Shown here one piece after another: positions 1-12,300 of a DNA stretch of 64,000 bases; position 1 is the stretch's first letter, and the number at the start of each line of letters is the position of its first letter. The stretch covers positions 4,498,001 through 4,562,000 of the forward strand of contig NC_080565.1 of NCBI RefSeq assembly GCF_030253575.1, written 5' to 3'. Below the pieces are notes generated by a model that saw only the letters and a program-made list of their open reading frames with translations, did no database searches and was not told the origin of the DNA. The translations under genes were made by a program, and so were the position numbers. Origin of the DNA: Rhododendron vialii (taxonomy: Eukaryota > Streptophyta > Magnoliopsida > Ericales > Ericaceae).

Positions 1-1180
1 TAAGCCTGGTTTAGAAGTTCTTGTACCCATTAACAAAAGAAACAAGTAGTCTAGCCCAATTTGGTATACCAATCCTCATTTAACTTTTGCAAATTAAGTT
101 TTAAAATCACCTCAACAGGATTTCGGTTCCCTAACAAGTTGTCTTCTTTCCGTATAAGAAGATCAATATACCTTATGTCATTTGACCAAAATCACGAGTT
201 ACGTACACTCTATATATGTTCATAATACCAAGACGTTAGTAATACATATGACCCCTCAACTTCCCCAAATATATTCCAACTACAAAAGAAATTTGTCGTC
301 TGTTAACATTTGCACTCCATTAATATTGAATACGAAACTTAACGCGTACAACAAGAGTGATGTGGATTTTTATTTTGTTTGTCTTGGAATAGCAACTTTT
401 TATGGACTATTTGGAGACGGATCAGTGCTAGACCAGGGGGAAAAAGGCATGAGGATAAAAGAGAAGCTGAAAAGGAGAGAGAGGAAGAAAGAAAGTGCAT
501 GTTTGGAGATTGTTAGGTAATGAGATTGTTAGACAGAGGAAGCTGTAAGGAGAGAAAAATCAATGAACAAGAGAAAAGGCAGGCTTTGTTAGCTCATTTA
601 TGTTTTCTTGGGCATTGAAAAGAGAGATAGAACAAGGGTGATGAATGATTGGTGTTGAGAGAGTATCTGAGTATGGGTTTTGATTGTAGGTTGAATCTGG
701 TATAAAACACTTCTTATTGTTTGTAAGTAACTCTTCTTCTTCTTTCTCCGTTCTTTGAGTCTCATCGTAGATTCTACACTTTGGAGATATGAAAACGCAT
801 CCACAAACCTTGACACCAAAAGAAATGTAAAGCCCCTAAAATATCATTCCAAAGTGTTTCAAGTTTTGCATTTTTTGTCTCACTTAATTATGTCATTCGT
901 AGGTTAAGATTAGGAGAAGTACAACAAATTAGGGGGAGAAGCAAGCTGACAAGCATTTGAAGGCAAGAAGAGCTAGATAGAGGCAGTATGCAAGGGAAGT
1001 CTGAGGGCCACCTTATTCAATCCTTCTCATGTCTTTTATGGACTAGAAAAATCTGCTCTTCAAAAAATCCTTACAGAGGCTTTCCTTTGGTTTTATTTGG
1101 CACTTTCGCAAGTAGACCGTACTGGAATCGGTCTTCCAGAATTAATCAAAGTGTGTGTAAGCTGACTTAGACACTTGACT
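1..1180. other. Non-coding 5' flank of P450 copy A
   Basis: No credible gene is seen. The stretch is the upstream half of the duplicated unit and aligns in pieces with 5890-6025 and 7993-9250. The short reading frames in it are not conserved between the copies, which argues against coding. The pre-insertion site of the copy-B SINE lies near 249-263. Confidence 0.7.
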
Positions 1181-1188
1181 TATAAAAA
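1181..1188 (+). promoter_or_regulatory. TATA box of P450 copy A
   Basis: TATAAAAA lies 120 bp upstream of the start codon. It is followed by a CACGTG G-box core near 1232, and both are kept at matching places in copy B. Transcription would start about 30 bp downstream. Confidence 0.6.
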
Positions 1189-1307
1189 TGGGGAGGGGGA
1201 AATCCTTTATATTGACAAACTTGACGCAAAACACGTGCACCACCCTAAATTCCATAAGGTCTCCAAACTTTGATCACCACCCTGACCACTACCATCATCA
1301 ACTCCCA

Positions 1308-3525
1308 ATGGAGGACCCTACTTGTGTTGTTCAAGCCTTAACATGGCTAGCTTTAATTGCCCTTTTCCGTTACCTCACCACCACCCTCGGCCGCCGCCAC
1401 CTCCGATGCCACGAACAAAAATATCCGCCTGGCCCCAAGCCATGGCCAATCATAGGCAACTTAAACTTGGTAGGTTCAATTCCCCACCAATCATTCCATC
1501 ACTTATCCCAAAAATACGGCGAAATAATGCAACTCAAATTCGGCTCGTTTCCCATCGTGGTCGTCTCTTCTCCCGAAATGGCCAAGGAAATCTTACAAAC
1601 ACACGACCAAATCTTCGCTTCTCGACCCGCACTTGCAGCAGGCAAATACACAAGTTACAACTACTCCGACATGGCATGGGCCCCTAACGGCCCCCACTGG
1701 CGTCTAGCTAGGAGACTCTACCTCAACGAGCTTTTCAGCACGAAGCGAATTGACTCCTACGAGTACATTCGAGTGGAGGAAAGGCGCGCTCTGATGTCGC
1801 GCCTTTATGCCCTCTCGGGAAGGGAAACCGTAATCAGGGAAGAATTGACCTGTTTCACATTGACGAATGTAAGCCGAATGGCGTTGGGAGAAAAGTACTT
1901 CAGCGAATCCGAATCGGATTGGTCTTCTTCAAGGGTGAAGCTGAAAGAACTTAAGGAGATGGTGGACGAGTGGTTTTTGCTTGGTGGGGTGTTCAATATT
2001 GGGGATTGGATACCATGGCTTAGTTTCTTGGATTTGCAGGGTTATGTGAAGAGGATGAAGGCTCTGCACAAGAAATTTGACAGGTTTCATGATCATGTGA
2101 TAGCTGATCACAAGGCAAAGAGGGAAGCTAATAAGGATAATTTTGTAGCCAAGGATATGGTGGATGTTGTTTTGCAACTTGCTGATGATCCAAATCTTGA
2201 GGTTAAGCTAAATAGTGATGGTATCAAGGGCTTATTACAGGTACTTTTTTTATTGCTCTCTCTTAATCTTTGAAGCCTAGTTCAAGTATATCAATAATTG
2301 AAATCATTGGCTTAGACCGTTATACCGTTGAGATGAAAAATCGCATGAGTATCGACTGATTTATGTTATGTATCGGTCCATTTTTGGTTCACGGACTGAT
2401 TCACGGCTAATACTCAACGATATGGATGATTCAGACAATTAAGTATATATGTTTTTTGGTCCAAGATAATTGTTGAAAATTCAAGATCGCTACAACTAAT
2501 TCCCGTGAAGAAAATACCATGCCCTAGCTACTTTCATGATTAAACCCATTTATTTTTTCAGAGTGTATATTTTTAAAATTTAATCTTACGAAAAATCAAC
2601 TCTATTTCGTATAAAAAGAATTGAGTGCTTTGTATCATTGCTTTGATTCAGAACTATATTCTTGAATTTCATATCAAAAATTGAATGCTTTCGATGATGT
2701 TCAATTCAGTTGGTTTTTCAAAGAGTAGCTGAAAAAACAAACTCTTATCAAATAAACAGACCATATAATCATAGCGAGGTTCAGTATGTTTACCATTTTT
2801 TAGAGTGGACAAAATTGCACTCCCCGATACCATATTTTGCAACGTTCGTAACCATCTCTCATCGGTTGACAATCTCTTGCTTTCTTCACTAACTTCAGGA
2901 CCCAATACTTGGCGGAACGGATACATCAGCAATCACAGTGGAATGGGCAATATCTGAGCTCCTAAAACAACCACAACTCCTCCGAAAAGCAACTGAAGAG
3001 TTGGACAGAGTCATTGGAAGAGATAGGTGGGTGGAAGAGGATGACATCCCAAACCTTCCCTACATTGGTGCAATAGTAAAGGAGACTATGAGGGTTCACC
3101 CGGTTGGTACACTCCTCTCACCCCATTTCTCGACCGAAGATTGCAAAATTGCCGGTTACAATATTCGCAAAGGAACAACCGTGTTTGTAAACACATGGAG
3201 TATAGGCAGAGATCCAAGATATTGGAAGGCATCGGAAAAGTTCCTACCAGAGCGGTTTTTGGGAAAAAATATCGATGTGACAGGGCACCATTTTGAGCTA
3301 TTGCCTTTTGGTTCAGGCCGAAGGATGTGCCCTGGCTACCGGCTTGGACTAATGTTGATCCACTCGACCTTGGCTAACTTGCTACATGGATTTAGTTGGA
3401 AATTACCTGATAATGTGAAGCCGGAAGATGTGGAGATGGAGGAAGAATTTGGACTGACTACGCATAGGAAGATCCCAATCGTTGTCGTCATTGAGCCTCG
3501 ACTTTCTGCGCACCTCTATGTTTAG
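1308..3525 (+). CDS. Cytochrome P450, CYP92A-like (copy A)
   Basis: Two exons, 1308-2240 and 2899-3525, are joined by a phase-0 GT-AG intron and give 519 residues, a normal A-type P450 length. In order one sees an N-terminal membrane anchor (about residues 8-26), a proline hinge PPGPKPWPIIGN (40-51), the I-helix GGTDTS (316-321), the K-helix ExxR in KETMR (E373, R376), PERF (428-431) and the haem loop FGSGRRMCPG with Cys455. The pattern PH..TEDCKIAGY and the tail GLTTH point to CYP92A. The family acts as ER-bound mono-oxygenases in specialised metabolism; the substrate cannot be read here. The segment before PERF reads WKAS, where copy B has WEAP, the more usual form. The start was chosen because copy B keeps the same ATG and hydrophobic N-terminus, although the frame is open further upstream. 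The last 136 bp with the 3' UTR are duplicated downstream. Confidence 0.93.
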
Positions 3526-3686
3526 TTCTGTGTCTCAACAATTTTATTTGGTGAAGCCGGAAGATGTGGAGATGGAGGAAGAATTTGGACTGACTACGCA
3601 TAGGAAGATCCCAATCGTTGTCGTCGTTGAGCCTCGACTTTCTGCGCACCTCTATGTTTAGTTATGTGTCTCAACAATTTTATTTG
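3415..3686 (+). repeat. 136-bp tandem duplication of the P450 tail
   Basis: 3415-3550 (the last 37 codons with stop, plus early 3' UTR) is repeated at 3551-3686 with only about two differences. The stop of the first unit comes first, so the second unit is untranslated. Copy B has a single unit, so the event postdates the large duplication. Confidence 0.93.
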
Positions 3687-3866
3687 GTGATCAATTGTTG
3701 TTGATGTAATTTCCCTTGCAATATTATCGAAGTTGCATGTTGTGCTGCATTCAATCCATATGTTTTTGTCGATGTAATTTTACTAGTTGTTGTTGATGTA
3801 ATTTCATTTGCTTCATCAAATCTTGTTTGCTCCTTAGTGAAAGCAATTAATTTGATACAACGCCAT

Positions 3867-4731
3867 GTTTGCTCCTCCTCTTGGAGGCATCGGCGCCATA
3901 GGACTCGAATATGCAGAATCGCAGATCCATCCACGCCCTTTCTAGCTTCGTAGCTTCAGCTTCGGCAACCCCGGCGACGCAGTCCAGCCCCGGCGGCTCG
4001 TGTGACGTGGTGTCTTCCTTAGCGAACTCGGAGCTGGTTCGTGGTGGTTCAGAGGCAGCCGTGCTCTTCTCGTCCCCGGTTGGATGGTAATAAGTAGGAC
4101 TTTGTGGTGAATCGTAGTTAGTTTTTTGTTTTCTTTTTCTGTTAGTTTTCTCCCATTGTGGAGTTTACCCGACTGCTTTCTCCCAGTTCGGTGAGTCCCG
4201 GTCTGGTTTCTCCAGATCCGGTGGATTGTGGTGGTGGGTAAATAATTTAGTAGTTTCAGCTGCTGCGTATTTGGTTCCCAGTTATTTGTGCTTCTCAAAC
4301 TGCATCCTATCCATCGTGGCCGCATGGATTCACCGGTTTGGCTGTTTGGGCAAGCTGTTTTGCTTCTTGCGGCCAGAGCCCACCATGTCAGCGGGGTTTG
4401 CCTTGGAGTAGCATCTCATGTTTGTGGTTGCAAGCCTATGTATTAGGTCAACGGGTCTTGAACACGCCAATGTGGCTCTTTGGGATGGCAGATCCGTGCT
4501 CCAAATTTCATATGTGCTTTCTAGGGTTTGAGCTGGGTGTTCTAGGATCCTCTATTACCTTTTCTGCGACTAGTTCTTAAATACCGATGTTTCGCCGGGC
4601 TTGCATTTCGAGTAGGTGCTTGTGTTTAGGTTTTGGTAGTTTTGTTCATTCTTTTATCTTTTGATGATTTTTGTAATACCTTATGGCTTTGATATATGGT
4701 ATTCACCGGTTTTTAAAAATTAAAAAAAAAA
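3867..4731 (+). mobile_element. Poly(A)-ended insertion, probable LINE 3' fragment
   Basis: Copy B lacks this block: its text passes from the segment matching 3850 to the one matching 4745 with only a short linker. The block is GC-richer than its surroundings and ends in an A-run (about 4719-4731). This suggests a retroposed, 5'-truncated element. No reverse transcriptase motif and no clear target-site duplication are visible, so the class is inferred. Confidence 0.45.
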
Positions 4732-5049
4732 AGCTAGGTAATTGATTCATCTTTTGGCTTTTTTAATAAAAAACATTCGTTTAAAAAATGGAATTGGACA
4801 AAAAGGAAAGAGGAAGAGAGAGATTGGTAAACCCGAAGGGGTTAGCAAAGTGGGCATGAGAAAGCAATAAGTGTCTGACTATGATGGCGATTGCTTAAAA
4901 ATAATGGACTTACTGACATAATTTTTTGTGCAATATAAATCTTGTTTGATTCTTTAAAGCAAAAAAATTTTATAAATTATTTTCATAAATATATTATTTT
5001 TAAGTTTAAAAATTGTAGTACCTGTTTTTTAAGAACCCAGAACATGGCT
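4732..5049. other. End of duplicated unit A
   Basis: 4745-4895 matches 14100-14250, and past that the similarity stops, marking the right edge of the duplicated unit. The rest is AT-rich and has no gene. Confidence 0.7.
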
Positions 5050-5490
5050 GCCCATGCACTTATTTTGGGATAATCAGGCTGCCCTCCACATTGCCGCCAA
5101 CCTCGTTTTTCATGAGGGCACAAAGCATATCAAGATCGATTGCCATCTCATTCTAGGAAAAAATAGCTTCTGGGATTTCGGCGACATCTCATATTTCAAC
5201 CAGCAACCAGCTTGCCGACCTCTTCACCGAAGCACTTGTGAAAGAACAATTTCTTTTATCTTCTCAGCAAGTTGGGCATTTCGAATCTTCATGCACCTTA
5301 GGAATCTGCAATTAATCATCTTGTATATAGAAAGTGCAATTAGTTTGTGCCCTGATTTTGTGCTCCTCATATCAATCCCTTGTACCATTGTATAAGATCC
5401 CTTAATTTCTGTACGTTTTTTGCATCCCCTTGTATAGGCTATAATATTTACCTTTCACTTCTATGAATAAAACATTAAGACAGAATCAAT
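5050..5490 (+). mobile_element. Ty1/copia fragment (RNase H end), fossil
   Basis: A translated stretch contains [11 protein letters not shown] followed by HIKIDCH, the hallmark of the RNase H C-terminus of Ty1/copia polyproteins. The A+T-rich tail to about 5490 resembles LTR sequence, but no LTR pair is seen. It is a short broken remnant. It sits outside the part shared with copy B. Confidence 0.8.
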
Positions 5491-5889
5491 TGATTCAGCC
5501 CCTGTTTTTGTCTTTACAGCTTGCCAAAAAAGATACATTGGGCAGACGAAATCGCTTCATCATCTTGTTTGGGTTATTACAAGTTTACATTCTTTAGAGT
5601 TATCGAAAAAAATTTGTCTTGATTGAGGCACAAGAACCATAACATATCCTCTCTCTCTCTCTTTTTCCTTTTTTGGGCGCTACATTCGCCTGGTATATTC
5701 CTTTGATTTCTATTTTTTTTGCAAAGACAAATTTTGTAATTACTAGCATGCTCACATTCACGAAATGGTTAAGAGCACGATTTGAAGCCAAACGAAGACC
5801 AAAATAAAAAATAAAAATCAAGCATAGTAAATCAATTTCATCGATTAATTGATGACAACTATCAACAATTGAGAATTGAGACTTCTAAA
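5491..5889. other. Gene-free spacer between duplicated units
   Basis: Contains a short CT-rich run near 5650 and A/T runs. No gene, RNA or repeat boundary is supported. Confidence 0.5.
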
Positions 5890-6118
5890 GTGTTCTATCC
5901 TACTCGGTTTCTTGTACCCATTAACAAAAGAAACAAGTATTCTAGCCCCTTCGGTATACCAAACTTCATTTAACTTTTCTAAATGAAGTTTTAAAATCAC
6001 GTCAACAGGATTTCGGACCCTTATGCTGTTGGAACTCATATTCAGGACCCGTAGGCGAAAAAGATTACCGAGTTGATTTTCCCATTTTCCTCACATTTTC
6101 TTTTCTTTTATTTATTTT

Positions 6119-6250
6119 GGAAAAATGACGGCCCATGACGTGTTTTGATAATTAATACCCGCCAAGGACATGCTGAGAATATTTTTTAATGCTGAAAATG
6201 TCCTTGGCGGATATTAATTATCAAAAACACGTCCTGGGCCGTCATTTTCC
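6119..6250. mobile_element. Foldback MITE, family 1 (copy 1 of 3)
   Basis: The left arm, beginning GGAAAAATGACGGCCCA, pairs with the right arm ending GGGCCGTCATTTTCC. About 50 bp on each side pair almost fully around a short loop. The same family occurs at 30731 and 30871. It is absent from copy A of the segmental duplication. The superfamily is not certain. Confidence 0.85.
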
Positions 6251-6285
6251 CATTAGGAAATGTTCCCATCAACTGTTTGTTTTTA

Positions 6286-7690
6286 TAGTTGAAGTGATCT
6301 GATAAATGACAGATTGCCAATGTGTGGGCTTATGGAACCTGTAAGCCCGAAGCTAGCAAGTTCGAGCTCGACCACTCTTGTGCCAACTTTGTTCACTTGC
6401 ACCACTTGCACCAGACTCCGGTCCGGTTGCAGGGGGACGTGGTCTGGTCCAGGGACGGATCTACATGGAGCACGCAGAGGCACATGCTCCCACTCAAATG
6501 AGTGCCCTCACTCAAAATAAAAATATTTTTTAAAAATATTTATGTATAAATTAGCATAATTATGAAAATGTGCTAATATATAAACATACACACTCGTATA
6601 TATCCTGAAAATACACATATAAAATTAGTTTTACGGCTAAATTGCGCAATATGGTGCATTTATACTTGTTACTTAATTTAAGAGTTGTTTGTCTATTTAG
6701 AGTTATTCTTTCTTGATTCTCTTTTTTTTTAACCGTCTGGGAGAAATATTTTAAAATAAAGGCATTAACAAAACTAGCTCAATCATTCTAAAATTTGTTG
6801 ATGTTCATTTAAAACATACTTTAAAAATTTTGTCTAAGATTTTGTACTCATTTTTACCTAATTTAACTTAAAGTACGCGTTAAATTTTGGTAATTAGTAA
6901 TGCATGCTTTAATTCTGTACGATCCTATTATGGTTGACTAAAAAAAATGAACTTTTCTATTATGATTAACAGGTGCCCCCATTAAAGTATATTTGATGTA
7001 GAATACGTGGAGGCCCAATTCCATGATTAACTGGACTGAGCCAAGCATCGGAAGCCCAAACGGTGTTTATTTTCAGATTACCCAATTTGGCAAAATTCAG
7101 ACGAGCTCGGAATAGACCCAAACTTGGTGGGCCGACTTATTTTCGCGCTCCGATCAAAGCTCATGACCCTAAGTTTGTGAGCCCTGGTGTTTTTTGGCCT
7201 AATTCTTTTGTTTAGGCCTTCAATTGCGTTATTTTGCCGTTTTAGGAAAGATTTGTTTCTTTAATATGTCTTAAAGCGGAATTCCTTTTAAGTTGATTTT
7301 TTTGAGGAAAGTCTTGTTTTTCTTTTCCGTTTTCAATTTTAGGAAAAGCCCCAACTCCTGGGACTTTTTATTTTCAAAAGTTTATTTTTAAAGTTTCTAG
7401 GGTTTTGGCCTATATAAGGGTTTGTAACCTAGAATTTATGCAGCTTTTTATCAATAAATACTACTGCAGAGTTTCTCTCTTTCTTTCTTGTGCGCAAGGT
7501 TTGCTCGTTGCAACAAGTTATTTATCTCGTTTGAACTAGTACGCTAACTAGTCTCTTATGAATTCCACTGCATTAATATTCTTGGATCCGTCCCTAGTCT
7601 GGTCCAAATGAGTAGTGGGCCAAGTGTTTCCGGATTAATACCAGACTTGAATGAGATCAAAGCCTCCTTATATGTGATAATGCTCAGTCT
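6286..7690 (-). pseudogene. LRR receptor-kinase N-terminal fragment, split by hAT element
   Basis: On the minus strand 7685-7605 reads KEALISFKSGINPETLG, the start of an LRR N-terminal cap. After the inserted hAT element (6450-7596), 6440-6286 reads VVELELASFGLTGSISPHIG followed by NLSFIRSLQL, the first leucine-rich repeat. These are the first roughly 80 residues of a plant LRR receptor-kinase ectodomain. The two pieces are in different frames and no further repeats or kinase domain follow, so it is a dead fragment. It lies in the block found only in copy B. Confidence 0.8.
6450..7596. mobile_element. Non-autonomous hAT transposon
   Basis: The ends are CAGGGACGGATC and GATCCGTCCCTA, 12-bp inverted repeats that differ only in the terminal base, as is usual for hAT. 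An 8-bp target duplication GTCTGGTC stands at 6442-6449 and 7597-7604. The interior (1.1 kb) codes for nothing. From about 6985 it includes a segment with TATATAAG near 7411 and AATAAA near 7452 that resembles regulatory sequence, possibly from a captured or inserted element. Confidence 0.92.
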
Positions 7691-7699
7691 AGGGGTCTC

Positions 7700-8066
7700 T
7701 ACTTCGTGAACTAAGCATTTGGAAGTAATGAGATCGAACTACTAAAATGGCGATTAGAAGAATCATGTTGGAAAGGAAAAAATAAAAAATAAACCCATGT
7801 TTGATCACCTGGGTTTTCGATTTGAGGTTGCAGTGAAGATAGAATTAATAAGTGCAGGAATGAGAAGTTAAGGCTATGGAGATGGGAACTTAATCTTGCA
7901 AATTTACGTCATGGACTTTTGGTGGGGATAGACAAGGATTGTATGCGTTGTATGCGTACATGGTCAAGTTTTTCTGACATCGCGGACCTAATTATGTCAT
8001 TTGACCAAAATCACGAGTTACATATAATCTATGTTCATAATATATACCAAGACATTGTAATCCATA
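7700..8066. other. Gene-free spacer, then start of copy-B 5' flank
   Basis: 7700-7985 holds nothing recognisable. From about 7993 the sequence aligns with copy A from about 175, the upstream region of the P450 unit. Confidence 0.6.
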
Positions 8067-8081
8067 TGACCCCTTAACTTC

Positions 8082-8261
8082 ATTTTTTTTTTTTTTAACC
8101 GATGAACAACCCTACAGTCGACCCACTATTGGACCCAACTGTGCAATCCAAACCTCGGGGGAGACTAGCACTTAAATCATGGTTTGTCTCTAGGGGAATC
8201 GAACCCTGCTATGTTGCAGGCACACATTCGCCCTTACCATGTTGACAACCCATTAGTAGGT
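8082..8261 (-). mobile_element. tRNA-derived SINE
   Basis: A 180-bp insert is flanked by the 15-bp direct repeat TGACCCCTTAACTTC (8067-8081 and 8262-8276). Read on the minus strand it has a pol III B box, GGTTCGATTCC (complement of 8197-8207), and ends in a poly(A) run (the T-run after 8082). Copy A has the empty site near 249-263, so the SINE arrived after the duplication or was absent from the copy-A lineage. Confidence 0.92.
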
Positions 8262-8276
8262 TGACCCCTTAACTTC

Positions 8277-9250
8277 CTCAAATATATTCCAATAACAAAA
8301 GAAATTTGTCTTTTTAACATTTACACTCCATTAATATTGAATACGAAACTTAACCCGTACAACAAGAGTGATGTGGGTTTTTATTTTGTTTTTCTCTTGG
8401 GCAATCGTAGAATAATGTATCCTACAAATCTTGGAATAGCAACTTTTTATGGACTATTTGGAGATGGATCAGTGCTAGACCAGGGGGGGAAAAAAGGAGA
8501 GGGAGGAAGAAAGAAAGTGCATGTTTGGAGATTGTCAGGTAATGTGATTGTTAGACAGAGGAAGCCGTAAGGACAGAAGATCAATGAACAATAGAAGAGA
8601 AAGGCTTAGTAATTTAGCTCTATCGTTTATGTTTGCCTGGGCAATGAAAAGAGAGATAGAAGAAGGGTAACGAATGATTGGTGTTGAGAAATTTGATTGC
8701 AGGTTGAATCTGGTATAAAACGCTTCCTATCGTTCGTAAGTTACTCTTCATCTTCTTTCCCCGTTCTTTGAGTCTCATTGTAGATTTTACACTTCGGAGG
8801 TATGAAAACACGTCCACTTATTTTGCTTGATTGGAAAAGTTCGAAGTTATCTTCATCATTTGCAGGTAAAATTACATACGGTTGAGGAATATGGTCGTTG
8901 ATCTGGTACTTTTAAAAACAAACCTTGACACCAAAAGAAATGTAAAGCGCCTAAAATATCATTCCAAAGTGTGTCAAGTTTTGCATTTTTTGTCTAACTT
9001 ATGTCATTCGTTAAGATTAGGAGAAGTACTACAAATTAGGGGGAGAAGCAAGCTGACAAGCATTCGAAGACAACAAGAGCTAGGTAGAGGCATTAGGCAA
9101 GCGAAGTCTGAAGGCAGCAGCTTACAAATTGCTCTTCGAAAAATCCTTACAATGGCTTTCCTCTGGTTTTAATTGGGACTCCCGCAAGTAGGCGCTTGAA
9201 TCGGTCTTCCAAAATTAGTCGAAGTAAGCGTAAGCTGATTTGGACACCTG
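8277..9250. other. Non-coding 5' flank of P450 copy B
   Basis: Aligns with about 264-1175 of copy A. No conserved reading frame is present. Confidence 0.7.
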
Positions 9251-9253
9251 ATT

Positions 9254-9260
9254 TATAAAA
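9254..9260 (+). promoter_or_regulatory. TATA box of P450 copy B
   Basis: TATAAAA lies 129 bp upstream of the start, with a CACGTG core near 9302. Both correspond to the copy-A elements. Confidence 0.6.
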
Positions 9261-9388
9261 CAGAAGGGGAAATTCTTTATATTGACAAACTGCACGCAAA
9301 GCACGTGCACCGCCCTAAAATAGCCATTATAAATTCCCTAACGTCTCCAAACTTTGATCACCACCCTAACCACTACCATCAACTCCCA

Positions 9389-12300
9389 ATGGAGGCACCT
9401 TCTTGGGCTGTTCAAGCCTTAACATGGCTAGCTTTAATTGCCCTTTTCCATTACCTCACCACCACCGTCAGCCGCCGCCTCCGCCGCCACAAACAAACAC
9501 ATCCGCCTGGCCCCAAGCCATGGCCAATCATAGGCAACTTAAACTTGGTAGGTTCAGTTCCCCACCAATCCTTCCATCACTTATCCCAAAAATATGGCGA
9601 AATAATGCAACTCAAATTCGGCTCGTTCCCCATTGTGGTCGTCTCTTCTCCCGAAATGGCAAAGGAAATCTTGCAAACACACGACCACAACCTCGCTTCT
9701 CGGCCCGCACTCGCGGCCGGCAAATACACAAGTTACAACTTCTCTAACATGTCATGGGCCCCTAACGGGCCCTACTGGCGTCAAGCCCGAAGAATCTACC
9801 TCAAAGAGCTTTTAAGCCAGAAGCGGATCGACTCCTACGGGTACATTCGCACGGAGGAAAGGCACGCTCTGATGTCGCGCCTTTATGCCCTCTCGGGAAA
9901 GGAAACCGTAATCAGGGAAGAATTGGTGCGTTTCACGCTAACGAATATAACCAGAATGACATTGGGAGGGAAGTACTTTTACGTATCGGAATCGGATCGG
10001 TCTTTTTCGAAAGTAAAGCTGGAAGAGCTGAAGGAGATGGTGGACGATTGGTTTTTGCTTAATGGGGTGTTCAATATTGGGGATTGGATACCATGGCTTA
10101 GTTTCTTGGATTTGCAGGGTTATGTGAAGAGGATGAAGGCTCTGCACAAGAAATTCAACAGGTTTCATGATATTGTGATAGCTGATCACAAGGCCAAGAG
10201 GGAAGCTGATAAGGATAGTTTTGTAGCCAAGGATATGGTGGATGTTGTTTTGCAACTGGCTGATGATCCAAATCTTGAGGTTAAGCTAAAGATTGATGGT
10301 GTCAAGGGCTTATTACAGGTACTTTTTTTTTATTGCTCTATTGATCTTAATTTGAAGCCTAATTCAAGTGGGATTCCTTAGATATGTAAATAATTGAAAT
10401 TATTGGTTATGGCTGTTACGTAACGGTTTTTAGCCTTTTGATACCGTTACACCCGATCTACCATTGAGATGAAAAATCACATGAGTATTGACCGATTCTT
10501 GTTATGTATCGCAGTAGCAATCCGTTTCCGATTCGCGGACTGGTTCACGGCTGGTAGTCAATGATATGGATGATTTAGACAATCGTTTTGGTCCAAGATA
10601 ATTTATTGAAAATTCATGATCACTACAACTGATTCCCGTTATGTATCGTTCAATACTCCTGACACCATCACACGATGTCCGATACCGTTATATTTTGCGA
10701 AACTGTTTTTTAAAACCTTGAATTGAATACAACTTTGTTCAAACATTACTCTATGCGATGACAATACCATGCCTACTTTCATGATTAAACCCATTTATTT
10801 TTACAAAGTGTATATTTTTTTAATTTAATCATGCAAAAAATCAACTCAATTTTGCATTAAAAAAATTGAGTGCTTTTGATCATTGTCTTGATTCAGAAAT
10901 ATATTTGTGAATTTCATATCAAAAGTTGAATGCTTTCGATCAAGCACTTACTGATGTTCAATTCAATTGGTTTTTGAAAGAGTAGTTGAAAAAACAAACT
11001 CTATCAAATAAACAAACTAGATAATCATAGGGGTAGTCCTATGGTACACACCCCTTATTAAGGAGTGTATCATACGCACTATGATTTTAAACCCTTGGAT
11101 TTAAAAGTGAATAATCCGGACCACCTATTTATTAAATCAATTAATAAAATGAAAAAATGGCTTAGCAGATAATAAGTTATTCTCTCTTCCTTGACTCTCT
11201 CTTCCTCTCCCTCATTTGTAAAATACTACAAATTATATAATATAACCATAATTGTTATGACAACACAAAAACTTGGCATTTTCTTACCACAATGTATCGT
11301 ACCAAAAGAACATTTAGAATTGTGCATTCAATATACTTGATATAAAACCAATTTCTCTGTTGTAACTGAATGTACGGTTGACTTGCAACCGTGACACAAT
11401 AATGACTATCAAAACCATTGATTTCATTATATTTGTTGATTAAATAATCCACGTAATTTTTTGGATCGATAGGGTTTAGAAAGCCCTTTCATCAGCACCC
11501 GAATTCAATAGTAAAAGTATTTTTTTTGTCTGATTAAGAGTCTAATGATAAGTGATCAACTTCATTCTTGTATCTGGATACATTAATTTTTTTTGATTAC
11601 GCAGTTGTCGATATTTAATTTTGGTGACAATGCTGAATATCGTATGACTTGATATTTTAACAGTTATGATCAATCATTCTAAAAATATACTCGCTAACGA
11701 CGTTTAGTTATGGTATGATATTTTGCCAATTATAACTATCGTTAATTGAATATTCTGATTGAATTTTTTTATACGACACGTTGTGAATATGAAAACGTTA
11801 ATTTATGGTGTTATGATAACAAATTTGGTTATATTACTGAATTTATGGTTTGGTATTTTGTTGGTTATAACTATCGTTAACTGAACATTCCGATTGAATT
11901 TTTTTCATACGACACGTTGTAGGTATAAAAACGTCAATTTATGGTATTGTTATAAAAAAAAGGTTATATTACGGAATTTGTGGTATGGTATTTTGCTAAT
12001 TATAACTATTGTTAATTGAACATTTCGATTGAATTTTCTTATACGACACGTTGTGAGTATGAAAAAATCAATTTATGGTATTGTCATAACAAATTTAGTT
12101 ATATTACTGAATTTGTGGTTTGGTATTTTGCTATTTATAACTATTGTTAACTGAACATTCCGATTGAATTTTTTTTATATGATACGTTGTGGGTATGAAA
12201 AAGTCAATTTATGGTGTTGTCATAACAACTTTGGTTATATTATTGAATTTGTGGTATTTTGGTATTGTTACGGAATGTTTTAATCAATTTCCTTTGCTAT

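Noticed and set aside
988-1170. Short frame upstream of P450 copy A
   Set aside because: The matching region in copy B does not keep the frame, so it is flank rather than a gene.
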